Positions 1-7,910 of a DNA stretch of 64,000 bases are shown here, in pieces. The stretch is from Luteimonas sp. RC10 (GTDB taxonomy: Bacteria; Pseudomonadota; Gammaproteobacteria; Xanthomonadales; Xanthomonadaceae). The first letter of the stretch is position 1. Every line of letters begins with the position of its first letter. The stretch spans positions 124,001 through 188,000 of the forward strand of contig NZ_JACHYJ010000002.1 in the NCBI RefSeq assembly GCF_014192745.1, written 5' to 3'. The translations under genes and the position numbers were made by a program. Under the pieces are notes generated by a model, which searched no databases, was not told where the DNA came from, and saw nothing but the letters and a program-made list of their open reading frames with translations.

Positions 1-49
1 TGTTCAACGCCACGATGGCGATGACATACCACGACCAAGCGTTGCTCAT
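1..49 (-). CDS. ccoP: Cytochrome cbb3 oxidase subunit CcoP, N-terminus only (cut by window edge)
   Basis: Only the first 16 codons are inside the window. They read [16 protein letters not shown], the start of an N-terminal membrane anchor. CcoP is the diheme cytochrome c subunit that passes electrons to CcoO and CcoN. The ATG overlaps the ccoQ stop in an ATGA junction, so translation is probably coupled. The identity rests mainly on position: it is the fourth gene after ccoN, ccoO and ccoQ. No heme motif is visible in this fragment. Confidence 0.85.
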   Translation of the reverse strand, partial: MSNAWSWYVIAIVALN

Positions 50-186
50 GACCCCTGCTCCTCGTCATCGTCCAGCGGCAGTTGCGCGGCTGCCTCGAAT
101 TCGGTTTTGCGCTTCGGGCTCCACGCCCAGACCCAGCCGCTGATGAAGCACAGCAGCAGGATCGCGGTGACGATTCCGGAAATCAT
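46..186 (-). CDS. ccoQ: Cytochrome cbb3 oxidase small subunit CcoQ/FixQ
   Basis: A 46-residue protein with one hydrophobic segment (about residues 3-23, ending GWVWAWSP), then a basic patch KRK and an acidic tail DDDEEQ. This is the usual form of CcoQ, the single-span accessory subunit that stabilises the CcoNOP complex. Its ATG overlaps the end of ccoO and its TGA overlaps the ccoP start. I chose this start because it opens directly into the membrane segment; longer in-frame readings run back through ccoO in another frame and are not real. Confidence 0.9.
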   Translation of the reverse strand: MISGIVTAILLLCFISGWVWAWSPKRKTEFEAAAQLPLDDDEEQGS

Positions 187-818
187 TGGCTGTCCCCTCC
201 CTTGGGGGCGTGGCGACCGAGGCCCTGCAGGTAAGCGACCACGGCATCGAGTTCGGTCTTGCCCGAGACGTCCTCGGCAGCCTGCGCCACCTGCTCGTCG
301 GAGTAGGGATCGCCCAGGCGCTGCAGGGCCTGCATGCGGCGGCTGACCTGCTCGCCGTCGAGCGTGGCCTTGGCCAGCCACGAGTAGGCGGGCATGTTCG
401 ACTCGGGCACCACGTCGCGTGGGTTGTTCAGATGCACGCGGTGCCAGTCGTCGGAGTAGCGGCCACCGACGCGGGCCAGATCCGGCCCGGTGCGCTTGCT
501 GCCCCACTGGAACGGCCGGTCGTAGACCGACTCGCCGGCCAGCGAGTAATGGCCGTAACGCTCGGACTCGAAGCGCAGCGTGCGCACCATCTGCGAGTGG
601 CAGTTGTAGCAACCCTCGCGGACGTACACGTCACGTCCAGCCAACTCCAGCGCGGGGTACGGTTCCACTCCCGGCAGCGGCTCAATCGCCTCGGCCTGGT
701 ACATCAGCGGCACGATCTCGGCCAGACCGCCGAACGACACCGCCACCGCAATCAGCACCGCCATCAAGCCGACGTTCTTCTCGACTTTTTCGTGCGCGTT
801 CTTGTTTTCGCCGCTCAT
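183..818 (-). CDS. ccoO: Cytochrome cbb3 oxidase monoheme subunit CcoO
   Basis: A 211-residue membrane-anchored cytochrome c. One membrane span lies at about residues 17-37, and the heme c motif C70-Y-N-C73-H74 sits in the [10 protein letters not shown] context typical of CcoO/FixO. A Met in the NMPAYSWL segment (about residue 140) is the likely distal heme ligand. CcoO takes electrons from CcoP and delivers them to the heme-copper centre in CcoN at the inner membrane. Its start overlaps the ccoN stop by four bases (ATGA) and its end overlaps ccoQ, so the operon is tightly coupled. Length and motif order are normal for the family. Confidence 0.96.
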   Translation of the reverse strand: MSGENKNAHEKVEKNVGLMAVLIAVAVSFGGLAEIVPLMYQAEAIEPLPGVEPYPALELAGRDVYVREGCYNCHSQMVRTLRFESERYGHYSLAGESVYDRPFQWGSKRTGPDLARVGGRYSDDWHRVHLNNPRDVVPESNMPAYSWLAKATLDGEQVSRRMQALQRLGDPYSDEQVAQAAEDVSGKTELDAVVAYLQGLGRHAPKGGDSQ

Positions 819-2293
819 GCCTGGCCTCCTGCGGAGACCTGCGCGGCCACCGGGGCGGGGTTGTGGGAGACGTCGGGAGGAAGCACCGGCTGGTCGGCCG
901 TGACGACCTGGCTCTGCCGGTAGGTCTTCCAGAAGTTGAAGGCCATCAGCAACATGCCCGACAGGACCACGATGCCGCCCAGCAGGCGCACCAGGTAGTA
1001 CGGGTAGGTCGCACTGAGACCCTCGACGAAGCTGTAGGTCAGCGTGCCGTCCTCATTGGTGGCGCGCCACATCAGGCCCTGCATGACGCCGGCGATCCAC
1101 ATCGAGGCGATGTAGAGCACCACGCCCACGGTGTGCAGCCAGAAATGCAGGTCGATCCACTTGGTCGAGTACATCTCCTTGAGGCCCAGCAGGCGCGGCA
1201 TCAGCGCGTAGATCGAGCCGATCGAGATCATCGCCACCCAGCCCAGCGCACCGGCGTGCACATGGCCCACGGTCCAGTCGGTGTAGTGCGAGAGCGAGTT
1301 GACGGTCTTGATCGACATCATCGGCCCCTCGAACGTGGCGATCATGTAGAACGAGATCGCGACGATCAGGAACTTGAGGATCGGATCGGTGCGCAGCTTG
1401 TGCCACACGCCCGAGAGCGTCATCACGCCGTTGATCGCACCGCCCCAACTGGGCGCCAGCAGGATCAGCGAGAACACCATGCCCAGTGACTGCGCCCAGT
1501 CGGGCAGCGCGGTGTACTGCAGATGGTGCGGGCCGGCCCACATATAGACCGCGATCAGCGCCCAGAAGTGCACGATCGACAACCGGTAGGAGTAGATCGG
1601 CCGGCCGGCCTGCTTGGGCACGTAGTAGTACATCATGCCCAGGAAGCCGGCGGTCAGGAAAAAGCCGACCGCGTTGTGGCCGTACCACCACTGCACCATC
1701 GCATCGACCGCGCCGCTGTAGACCGGATAGGACTTCAGCGGGCCGACCGGGATCGCGATGTTGTTGACGATGTGCAACAGCGCCACGGCGATGATGAACG
1801 CCGCGAAGAACCAGTTGGCCACATAGATGTGCTTGACCCGGCGCTTGGCGATCGTGCCCAGGTAGAGCACCGCGTAGGCGACCCAGACCACGGTGATCAG
1901 CAGGTCGATCGGCCACTCGAGCTCGGCGTACTCCTTGCCCTGGGTCAGACCCAGCGGCAGGGTGATCGCCGCAGCGACGATGACCGCCTGCCAGCCCCAG
2001 AACACGAAGGCGGCCAGCTTGTCGGACAGCAAGCGCACATGGCAGGTGCGCTGGACCACATGCAGGCTGGTCGCAAACAGCGCACAGCCACCGAACGCGA
2101 AGATCACCGCATTGGTGTGCAGCGGACGCAGACGGCCGTAGCTCAGCCACGGGATGTCGAGATTCAGCGCAGGCGCGTAAAGCTGGGCGGCGATGATCAC
2201 CCCCACCAGCATGCCCACGATGCCCCAGACCACGGTCATCACCGCGAACTGGCGGACTACTTTGTCATTATAGGTTTCAGTCATGGCGTGCAT
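815..2293 (-). CDS. ccoN: Cytochrome cbb3 oxidase catalytic subunit CcoN
   Basis: A 492-residue polytopic membrane protein of the heme-copper oxidase superfamily, C-type. It has about 12 membrane spans and conserved His residues, including LHTNAV near the N-terminus, YGHNAVGF in the middle, [13 protein letters not shown] for the CuB site region, and [11 protein letters not shown] for the heme ligands. CcoN reduces oxygen to water with high affinity and pumps protons, supporting growth at low oxygen. I took the first ATG (MHAMTET) because a G-rich ribosome binding site (AAAGGGGGCGG) lies just upstream; MTET three codons later is possible. It is the first gene of ccoNOQP, and a perfect FNR/Anr box lies 57 bp upstream. 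Confidence 0.97.
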   Translation of the reverse strand: MHAMTETYNDKVVRQFAVMTVVWGIVGMLVGVIIAAQLYAPALNLDIPWLSYGRLRPLHTNAVIFAFGGCALFATSLHVVQRTCHVRLLSDKLAAFVFWGWQAVIVAAAITLPLGLTQGKEYAELEWPIDLLITVVWVAYAVLYLGTIAKRRVKHIYVANWFFAAFIIAVALLHIVNNIAIPVGPLKSYPVYSGAVDAMVQWWYGHNAVGFFLTAGFLGMMYYYVPKQAGRPIYSYRLSIVHFWALIAVYMWAGPHHLQYTALPDWAQSLGMVFSLILLAPSWGGAINGVMTLSGVWHKLRTDPILKFLIVAISFYMIATFEGPMMSIKTVNSLSHYTDWTVGHVHAGALGWVAMISIGSIYALMPRLLGLKEMYSTKWIDLHFWLHTVGVVLYIASMWIAGVMQGLMWRATNEDGTLTYSFVEGLSATYPYYLVRLLGGIVVLSGMLLMAFNFWKTYRQSQVVTADQPVLPPDVSHNPAPVAAQVSAGGQA

Positions 2294-2349
2294 TCGCCGC
2301 CCCCTTTCTTGGATAGAAGAATGTTAGGCGCCCGTGATGTCGCTCTACC

Positions 2350-2363
2350 TTGATCTCGATCAA
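2350..2363. promoter_or_regulatory. FNR/Anr box upstream of ccoNOQP
   Basis: TTGATCTCGATCAA, an exact match to the TTGAT-N4-ATCAA consensus of FNR/Anr/FixK proteins. It lies 57 bp upstream of the ccoN start, where such regulators activate cbb3 oxidase genes under low oxygen. The perfect dyad is seen directly; the identity of the regulator is inferred. Confidence 0.85.
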
Positions 2364-2495
2364 GGTGCCCCTGCGAGCGGTGTGCCCTGTCCATGCCCCG
2401 GCAGCCGGGGGACATGAACGCGCCCATCATAGACAGTCGCCCATTCATTTGCCGGCCCGGCCCTGCGCCCCAGCTGCGACCGATCAGCGCACCCA

Positions 2496-2562
2496 CCCAG
2501 AACCGGGGTCAGAGTGCATTTTTTCGTTGAGCGAGAAGTGCACTCTGACCCCGGTTTCTGGG
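2496..2562. repeat. REP-like inverted repeat with a GGGGTCAGAGTGCA core
   Basis: Arms at 2496-2518 and 2539-2562 are inverted copies of about 23 bases differing by a single inserted A, separated by a 20-base loop that starts with six T. The core GGGGTCAGAGTGCA is seen in both orientations. It sits between the divergent ccoN and small basic-protein genes. The size and near-perfect symmetry suit a REP/BIME-type palindrome of the kind moved by RAYT (Y1) transposases, but no such transposase is in this window, so that link is inference. It could also act as a transcription terminator or insulator. Confidence 0.6.
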
Positions 2563-2615
2563 CCCGGTTCTGGGCGGGGCGGTACACTGGGGGCTCGTCC
2601 AACCACGAAGGCCCC

Positions 2616-2759
2616 ATGGCAAAGCCCAACTATTCGTTCGAAAAACGCCAGCGCGAACTCGCCAAGAAGAAGAAGAAAGACGAGAAGGACGCCAAGAAGC
2701 GCGCCGAGCGCGACGCGACCCGCAGCGACACGCCGGCCACGCCCGACGCCGCCGAGTGA
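2616..2759 (+). CDS. Small highly basic conserved protein (47 aa)
   Basis: A 47-residue protein: a short MAKPNYSFEKRQREL start, a lysine-rich stretch with KKKKK followed by mixed-charge repeats, and a Thr/Asp/Pro-rich tail. The same N-terminal signature is widespread in uncharacterised proteobacterial proteins; I know of no function. It is predicted to be helical and soluble, with no signal peptide. Its TGA overlaps the GTG start of the next gene (GTGA), so the two are probably translated together. The start is the first ATG, after the palindromic repeat. Confidence 0.75.
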   Translation: MAKPNYSFEKRQRELAKKKKKDEKDAKKRAERDATRSDTPATPDAAE

Positions 2760-3226
2760 CCGCGCCGGCCGCGGATCCCGTGCGGATCTGGGTCGATGCC
2801 GACGCCTGTCCGGGCCCGGTCAAGGACATCCTGTTTCGCGCCGCCGAACGCGCGCAGGTCGCGGTCACGCTGGTCGCCAACCAGTGGCTGCGCACCCCAC
2901 CCTCGCGCCACGTGCGCGCGCTTCAGGTCGAAGGCGGCCCCGATGCCGCTGACGATGCCATCGTCGCCCGCGTGAGGGCCGGCGATCTGGTGGTGACCCA
3001 GGACATCCCGCTGGCCGCCCGTGTGCTCGCGCTGGGCGCCCAGGCCATCGACCCGCGCGGCCAGCCGTTCACATCCGACAGCATCCCCGAGCGCCTGTCG
3101 ATCCGCGACTTCATGGACGAACTGCGCGGCGCCGGCGTACAGACCGGCGGGCCGGCCGCCTTTCACGCCCGCGACCGCCAGGCGTTCGCCGGGCAGCTCG
3201 ACCGCTGGCTGGCCAGGCGACGCTGA
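2756..3226 (+). CDS. YaiI/YqxD family protein (DUF188)
   Basis: A 156-residue cytosolic protein. The start region RIWVDADACPGPVKDILFRA is the family signature (VDADACPV) of YaiI/YqxD, a PIN-like fold with conserved acidic residues that could bind metal. Further conserved blocks are VVTQDIPLA and ALDPRG-like QAIDPRGQPFT. A nuclease role is suggested by fold only; the family has no settled activity. The GTG start overlaps the stop of the small basic-protein gene. Length is normal for the family. Confidence 0.9.
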   Translation: MTAPAADPVRIWVDADACPGPVKDILFRAAERAQVAVTLVANQWLRTPPSRHVRALQVEGGPDAADDAIVARVRAGDLVVTQDIPLAARVLALGAQAIDPRGQPFTSDSIPERLSIRDFMDELRGAGVQTGGPAAFHARDRQAFAGQLDRWLARRR

Positions 3227-3248
3227 CCGGCCCGCCCGACCTGATGCG

Positions 3249-4124
3249 CTACGCCGAACCGGCGGCGATGCCGTCGAGGGTCGCGACCGCAGCGGCCGGC
3301 AGCACCAGGTCCGCGGCAGCCAGGTTTTCGCGCAGGTGCGCGACCGATGAGGTGCCGGGAATCAACAGCAGATTCGGCGCGCGGCGCAGCAACCAGGCCA
3401 GCGCGACCTGCATCGGCGTCGCGCCCAGCGTATCGGCGACCGCCGACAGGGTCGAGGACTGCAGCGGCGTGAATCCGCCCAGTGGGAAGAACGGCACGTA
3501 GGCGATACCGTCGGCGGCCAGCGCGTCGATCAGCGCATCGTCGTCACGGTGCGCGATGTTGTAGAGGTTCTGCACGCACACCACCTCGACCATTCCGCGC
3601 GCCTGCGCCACCTGGGTCGCGGTGACGTTGCTCAGGCCGATGTGCCGCACCAGCCCTTGCCGCTGCAGATCGGCCAGCACCGCGAGCGGTGCCTCGATCG
3701 AGCCTTCCGCCGGGCCGTGCGCGGACAGCATGATCCTGAGGTTGACCACGTCGAGCACGTCGAGGCCGAGGTTGCGCAAGTTGTCGTGCACCGCCTGGGT
3801 CAGCGCATCGGCCGAGAACGCGGGCAGCCAGGAGGCGTCGTCGCCGCGGCGGGCGCCGATCTTGGTCACGATCGTCAGGTCGTCGGGATACGGGTGCAGT
3901 GCCTCGCGGATGATCCGGTTGGTGACATGCGGGCCGTAGAAATCGCTGGTGTCGATATGGTCGACGCCCAGGGCGACCGCCTCGCGCAGCACGGCCACTG
4001 CCGCGGCGGGGTCCTTGGGCGGACCGAACACGCCGGGGCCGGCGAGTTGCATCGCGCCGTAGCCCAGCCGCTTCACAGATCGATCCCCCAGGCGGAATGT
4101 GCCGGCGGTATGGGACTGGGACAT
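3249..4124 (-). CDS. Aldo/keto reductase family oxidoreductase
   Basis: A 291-residue NADPH-dependent oxidoreductase with a TIM-barrel AKR fold. Visible are the N-terminal RLGYGAMQLAG, the catalytic Asp and Tyr in HIDTSDFYGP, the catalytic Lys in IVTKIG, and the C-terminal cofactor-binding stretch IPGTSSVAHLREN. The strand that usually carries the fourth catalytic residue, His, reads VVNLRI, as in the YdbC-like subgroup. The substrate is unknown. The gene is divergent from a TetR-family regulator with a perfect inverted repeat between them, so it is probably that regulator's target. No signal peptide. Confidence 0.92.
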   Translation of the reverse strand: MSQSHTAGTFRLGDRSVKRLGYGAMQLAGPGVFGPPKDPAAAVAVLREAVALGVDHIDTSDFYGPHVTNRIIREALHPYPDDLTIVTKIGARRGDDASWLPAFSADALTQAVHDNLRNLGLDVLDVVNLRIMLSAHGPAEGSIEAPLAVLADLQRQGLVRHIGLSNVTATQVAQARGMVEVVCVQNLYNIAHRDDDALIDALAADGIAYVPFFPLGGFTPLQSSTLSAVADTLGATPMQVALAWLLRRAPNLLLIPGTSSVAHLRENLAAADLVLPAAAVATLDGIAAGSA

Positions 4125-4157
4125 GACGAACCTCGCGTGTGGGGACCGCGGTAGTAT

Positions 4158-4173
4158 CTGAAGACTTCTTCAG
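4158..4173. promoter_or_regulatory. Inverted repeat, likely TetR operator
   Basis: CTGAAG-ACTT-CTTCAG, a perfect six-base dyad with a four-base spacer, in the 67-bp gap between the divergent aldo/keto reductase and TetR genes, 18 bp upstream of the tetR ATG. Position and symmetry suggest autoregulation and control of the reductase. Confidence 0.6.
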
Positions 4174-4191
4174 CTTTGGAATTCGCATTCG

Positions 4192-4860
4192 ATGGCGACC
4201 GCCGCTGACCCGCTCGCCCCTCGCAAACGCCCGGTCCAGCGCCGGTCGACGGCGACCGTCGATGCGCTGCACGTCGCCACGATTCAGGTTTTGACGCGCG
4301 AGGGGCTGGCGCGTTGCACCACGACCCGCGTCGCCGAACGGGCCGGCATGTCTGTCGGCAGCCTCTACCAGTACTACCCCAATCGCGATGCGCTGCTCGC
4401 CGATGTGCTCGCCCGTCATCTTGACGGCGTCGCGGACGCGGTGCAGCGCGCATGCGATGCGAAACGCGGTTCGCCCGTCGCGGACATGGCCGGCGCGCTG
4501 GTGACCGCGATCGTTGCCGCGAAACTACGCAATCCCGCTGAGTCCAGGGCGCTGTATGCCGTCGCCGCCGAACACGGCGGTATCGAACTCGTTGCGCGCA
4601 CGCAGGCACGGAGTGTGGCGGCGATCGCGCAGATGCTCGCGACCGCGCCCGACGCCCGCATTGCCGATCCGACGGCCACTGCCGTCTTCGTCCTGAACGT
4701 CCTGCTCGGGCCGATCCGGGCACTGCTCGAAGGACATGCGCCCCCGGCGTTCGCGATCACCCTGGACGCGGAACTCACACGGCTGCTATCGGGTTATCTG
4801 CAGGCGGACCGGGGGCGTCAGGACGGGCCGACGCAAGGCGCGGACGACCGCCGACCTTAG
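4192..4860 (+). CDS. TetR/AcrR family transcriptional regulator
   Basis: A 222-residue regulator. The N-terminal helix-turn-helix domain is clear: a region around residues 17-65 with TRVAERAGMSVGSLYQYYPN, the recognition-helix signature of TetR proteins. The remaining 150 residues are a helical ligand-binding domain that cannot be assigned to a ligand. The N-terminal 16 residues are a basic extension (PLAPRKRPVQRR). It lies divergent to the aldo/keto reductase with a dyad in the intergenic gap. Its stop overlaps that of the convergent hemerythrin gene by four bases. Confidence 0.92.
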   Translation: MATAADPLAPRKRPVQRRSTATVDALHVATIQVLTREGLARCTTTRVAERAGMSVGSLYQYYPNRDALLADVLARHLDGVADAVQRACDAKRGSPVADMAGALVTAIVAAKLRNPAESRALYAVAAEHGGIELVARTQARSVAAIAQMLATAPDARIADPTATAVFVLNVLLGPIRALLEGHAPPAFAITLDAELTRLLSGYLQADRGRQDGPTQGADDRRP

Positions 4861-5267
4861 ACCCGCTCGGCGGCCGGGTAGAGCTCGCGGTTCTCGCGCT
4901 GCAGCCGCTCGAACAGGCCGCGCAGCACCGTGTTGGCGCCGGCACGGAAGCCCTCCGGGTCGGCCTTGACCCGGGACGGCACGCGCCACTGGCCGACGAA
5001 CTCGGCAAATTCGGCGGCGATCCCCTGCATCTCCTGCTGGTAATGCGCGCCCATCGCCGCGACCGCCGGATCGCCGGCGCGCGCGAGCGTGGGATAGAGC
5101 ACCTGATCCTCGGCCGCGAGATGGAACTTGACGCGACTGGCGAAGGCGATGATGTGGCTGGAGATCGCTTCGGCGTTGTCGGCGACGCCGGCATGGGCGA
5201 GCGCACGCAGCGCATCGATCTGGGCGGCGATCTCGCCGTGGTCGTGGTGGTAGCGGCGGATGTCCAT
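4857..5267 (-). CDS. Hemerythrin domain-containing protein
   Basis: A 136-residue all-helical protein. Histidines and acids typical of hemerythrin-like metal binding occur in order: RRYHHDHGEI near the N-terminus, KFHLAAEDQVLYP in the middle, and MGAHYQQEM later. Such proteins bind a diiron centre and sense or store oxygen or respond to redox and nitrosative stress; the exact role here is unknown. No signal peptide or membrane segment. The stop overlaps the tetR stop. It stands alone, with a G-rich ribosome binding site. Confidence 0.88.
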   Translation of the reverse strand: MDIRRYHHDHGEIAAQIDALRALAHAGVADNAEAISSHIIAFASRVKFHLAAEDQVLYPTLARAGDPAVAAMGAHYQQEMQGIAAEFAEFVGQWRVPSRVKADPEGFRAGANTVLRGLFERLQRENRELYPAAERV

Positions 5268-5365
5268 CCGGCCCTCCGAAAAAAACCTGCGGGTTGCCTG
5301 TCGTTAGCGGCCGACGGGCCGACGGCTTGAGCACGGCTCCACACGACACGCGCTAGCCTGCCTGC

Positions 5366-5926
5366 ATGCACACACCTCAGTTGTGGACGATCGGCCATTC
5401 GACACGGCCGATCGAGGTCTTCATCGACATGTTGCGCGCCGACGGCATCACCGCGCTGGTCGACGTCCGTCGCCATCCCGGCTCGCGCCGCCATCCGCAT
5501 TTTTCCGCGCAATCGCTCGCGCATAGCCTGCCCGAGGCCGGCATCGTCTTCGTGCCGATGCCCGAACTGGGTGGCCGTCGGCAGGCGCTTGCCGATTCGC
5601 CACACACGGCCTGGCGCAACGCGAGTTTTCGTGGCTACGCCGATTACATGGACACCGCCGAGTATGCGCAGGCACACACGCGGCTGATGGCGCTCGCGCA
5701 CGCGCAGCGCACCGCCTGCATGTGCGCCGAGGCGATGTGGTGGAGTTGCCATCGCAGCCTGATCGCCGACGACTTCAAGGCCCGCGGTTGGGAGGTGGTG
5801 CATCTGATGGGACCGGGCAAATCGCAGCCGCATCCCTGGACCGCGGCTGCGCGCATCGTCGACGGACGACTGGACTACAGCGCGCCTGCACCGCCGCAAG
5901 ATGACTTGTTCGCGCCAGAGGCTTAA
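5366..5926 (+). CDS. DUF488 family protein
   Basis: A 186-residue cytosolic protein. The start LWTIGHSTRPIEVFIDML and the block VDVRRHPGSRRHPHF are diagnostic of DUF488, as is the cysteine-containing segment ACMCAEAMWWSCHRSLIADDF. The family is widespread and uncharacterised; the conserved Cys, His and Arg suggest an enzyme or metal-binding protein. A GC-rich repeat follows directly after the stop. Standalone gene. Confidence 0.9.
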   Translation: MHTPQLWTIGHSTRPIEVFIDMLRADGITALVDVRRHPGSRRHPHFSAQSLAHSLPEAGIVFVPMPELGGRRQALADSPHTAWRNASFRGYADYMDTAEYAQAHTRLMALAHAQRTACMCAEAMWWSCHRSLIADDFKARGWEVVHLMGPGKSQPHPWTAAARIVDGRLDYSAPAPPQDDLFAPEA

Positions 5927-5933
5927 AGCCTCG

Positions 5934-5988
5934 CCCCCACCCGGCGCGCCAGGCGCGCCGACCTCCCCCGCAGGCGGGGGAGGTCATC
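5934..5988. repeat. Dispersed GC-rich palindromic repeat, family A copy
   Basis: CCCCCACCCGGCGCGC, a short inverted stretch GGCGCGCC, then GACCTCCCCCGC facing GCGGGGGAGGT. The same arrangement recurs at about 24461, 26370 and 53361 and several times in 57249-57780, in both orientations and only between genes. The hairpin at its end could stop transcription. The downstream stretch 6060-6100 contains a looser related sequence. Confidence 0.7.
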
Positions 5989-6141
5989 CCCGTGCTTGCC
6001 AGTCCTTATCCCCGCAATCGGCGCTATAGCGACGTGTTCGCAAGCGCCCTCCCCGCCCAAGAGGCATTGCGCCCTAGATGGGGAGGGTTAGCGCGGGGGC
6101 GACGCACGCATCGCACCCAAACTCGCCTCTGTGAATCCGGC

Positions 6142-6831
6142 TCAGGACGCGGGCTTCTGCAGCGCCTGGGCCTGCTCGAGGTGGCCGGCGATCGTCTTGC
6201 GCGTGCTCTCCAGGTGGCTGCGCACATCGCCGGCACTGGCCTGCGGGATCAGCTCGCGATCGAGCTTGTCCAGCGCGGCCTGGTGGCCCTTGACCATCGC
6301 GTCGATCCACGCAGTCTCGAAGGCCTCGCCATCGAGTCCCTCCAGACGCTGGCGCTCGGTGTCGTGCTGACGACGCTCGGCGGTCAGCGCCGGGTCGTCG
6401 GATGCCGCCGGCTGCGGGGATGCGCTTGCGCTCTCGCTTTTGCCGTCGAGCATCGCCTGGGTGGTCTGCATGCTGCGCTCGTGGTCGGTGCGCAATTGCT
6501 CGGCGTACGCACGCGCGCGCTCGCCGACGCCCTTCTTCAGCGCATCCTGCGCGGCTGCGATCTCGTGCCGATCGACCTCGATCACTGCCAGCAGCGCCTT
6601 GCGATCCGCCGGTGCCAATGCAGTCGCGGCACCGGTCCCAGTCTGGGCATCGCCTGGGGCCATCGTGTCGGCCGGGCCGGTGCCCATGGCCGCGCTGTCG
6701 TCGGTGGTCGGCCCGGCAGCAGGCGGGGTGCCCGGTGTGGCGGCAGCCTGGTGATCATCGGCGGCGCGGTCGCCGCATGCCGACAGCGCGAACGCGAGCG
6801 AAGCCACCAGCAGGGTCGGACGAAGATTCAT
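6142..6831 (-). CDS. DUF4142 family lipoprotein
   Basis: A 229-residue predicted outer-membrane or periplasmic lipoprotein. The signal peptide MNLRPTLLVASLAFALSAC ends in the lipobox LSAC, giving acylated Cys19. A low-complexity Ala/Pro/Thr linker (about 20-70) is followed by a helical DUF4142 domain (about 75-225), a ferritin-like four-helix bundle without known activity, with HEIAAAQDALKKG and QLRTDHERSM segments. I chose the ATG that opens directly into the signal peptide; the frame stays open 87 bases upstream. Family members are often induced by stress, but nothing in this sequence shows regulation. Confidence 0.85.
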   Translation of the reverse strand: MNLRPTLLVASLAFALSACGDRAADDHQAAATPGTPPAAGPTTDDSAAMGTGPADTMAPGDAQTGTGAATALAPADRKALLAVIEVDRHEIAAAQDALKKGVGERARAYAEQLRTDHERSMQTTQAMLDGKSESASASPQPAASDDPALTAERRQHDTERQRLEGLDGEAFETAWIDAMVKGHQAALDKLDRELIPQASAGDVRSHLESTRKTIAGHLEQAQALQKPAS

Positions 6832-7090
6832 GGTCGCACTCCATAGCAGGACAGGAAACGCGATGCTGGGCGTCATGCCCGCCGCAGGCGGTGAAGCCGC
6901 GCGCCGGCGCCACGGCACTTTCTGCGCACCCGCCGTCCTCTGCCCCGTTCATGTCGTACCGCAAGGACGACGATCGCGCCGTGCACAGGTCCCTGTCACG
7001 CCCCGCAGGGTCACGAACCCGCGTGCCGTCCAGCCTGCATCGTGCCGGGCCCCTGCGCTAGCATCGGCCCGTCCCGCCTTCCGCATCCGC

Positions 7091-7834
7091 ATGGCCCTCC
7101 CCGCTCCCACCCTGCCGATCGCCATCCGCTCCTACGGCGCGGACAGTCAGGTCGATCGCCACGATTTCGCGCAGGTGGTGCTGCCGCTCGACGGTCAACT
7201 GCACATGGACATCGCCGGGGCCGGGGCCCGGCTCGATCGCAGTCTCGGCGCCTTCGTCGAGGCCGGCACTCGGCACGACCAGATCAGCGACGCCGCGAAC
7301 CGCTCGATCATTCTCGACCTGCACGCCGGCGACCTCGACCCGCGGATCGCCGATTGTCTGGCGCGTCGGCCCTATGTCGCGCTGGCCCCCGAAGCGCGCA
7401 GCCTCGTCGCCTACATGGAAGCGCTGACCCTGCGCGGCGGCGTATCCGCGCATCGTCTCCGGCTGTGGATCCCACTGCTGCTCGACACCCTGATCGGCGA
7501 GCCACCGCGGCCGCGCGCCCGGCTTGCGCCATTGCTGGCGAGAGTCGAGGCACAGCCGGCGCGTGCCTGGACCGCCCAGACGATGTCCGCCCAGCTCGGC
7601 GTGAGCGCCAGTCGTGTGCATGCGCTGTTCCAGCAGGAACTGGGCACCACGCCACGTGCCTGGCTGTCGGCCCTGCGGCTCGGGCGGGCCCGCGACCTGC
7701 TCGTGCGCACCGCGCTGCCGATCGCCGAGGTCGCCTACTGCTGCGGTTACGCCGACCAGAGCGCGCTGACCCGCGCGATGCGGCGCGCGGACGGTCAAAC
7801 GCCCGCGCAACTGCGCCGCCAGACGCGCGGCTGA
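7091..7834 (+). CDS. AraC family transcriptional regulator
   Basis: A 247-residue regulator with a cupin-like N-terminal sensor region (about 1-140) and a C-terminal double helix-turn-helix of AraC type (about 150-247). The first HTH is in MSAQLGVSASRVHALFQQELGTTP and the second in PIAEVAYCCGYADQSALTRAM, which matches the AraC signature. The ATG at 7091 was chosen because the sensor domain begins there; upstream codons lack domain character. A DMT-family exporter starts 76 bp downstream in the same direction and is the most likely target, a common AraC-exporter pairing. Confidence 0.9.
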   Translation: MALPAPTLPIAIRSYGADSQVDRHDFAQVVLPLDGQLHMDIAGAGARLDRSLGAFVEAGTRHDQISDAANRSIILDLHAGDLDPRIADCLARRPYVALAPEARSLVAYMEALTLRGGVSAHRLRLWIPLLLDTLIGEPPRPRARLAPLLARVEAQPARAWTAQTMSAQLGVSASRVHALFQQELGTTPRAWLSALRLGRARDLLVRTALPIAEVAYCCGYADQSALTRAMRRADGQTPAQLRRQTRG

Positions 7835-7910
7835 AAGACGCGAGTCCCGGCCCAAAACGGCGCGAGACCCGGTCAAGACGGCGTTGCCGGTCGCGCCTAT
7901 CGTGCGGCGC

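Noticed and set aside
46-612. Long open frame on the minus strand covering ccoQ and antisense-like reading of ccoO
   Set aside because: Only the last 46 codons are real (ccoQ); the upstream part is an Arg/Pro/Ala-rich shadow of ccoO in another frame.
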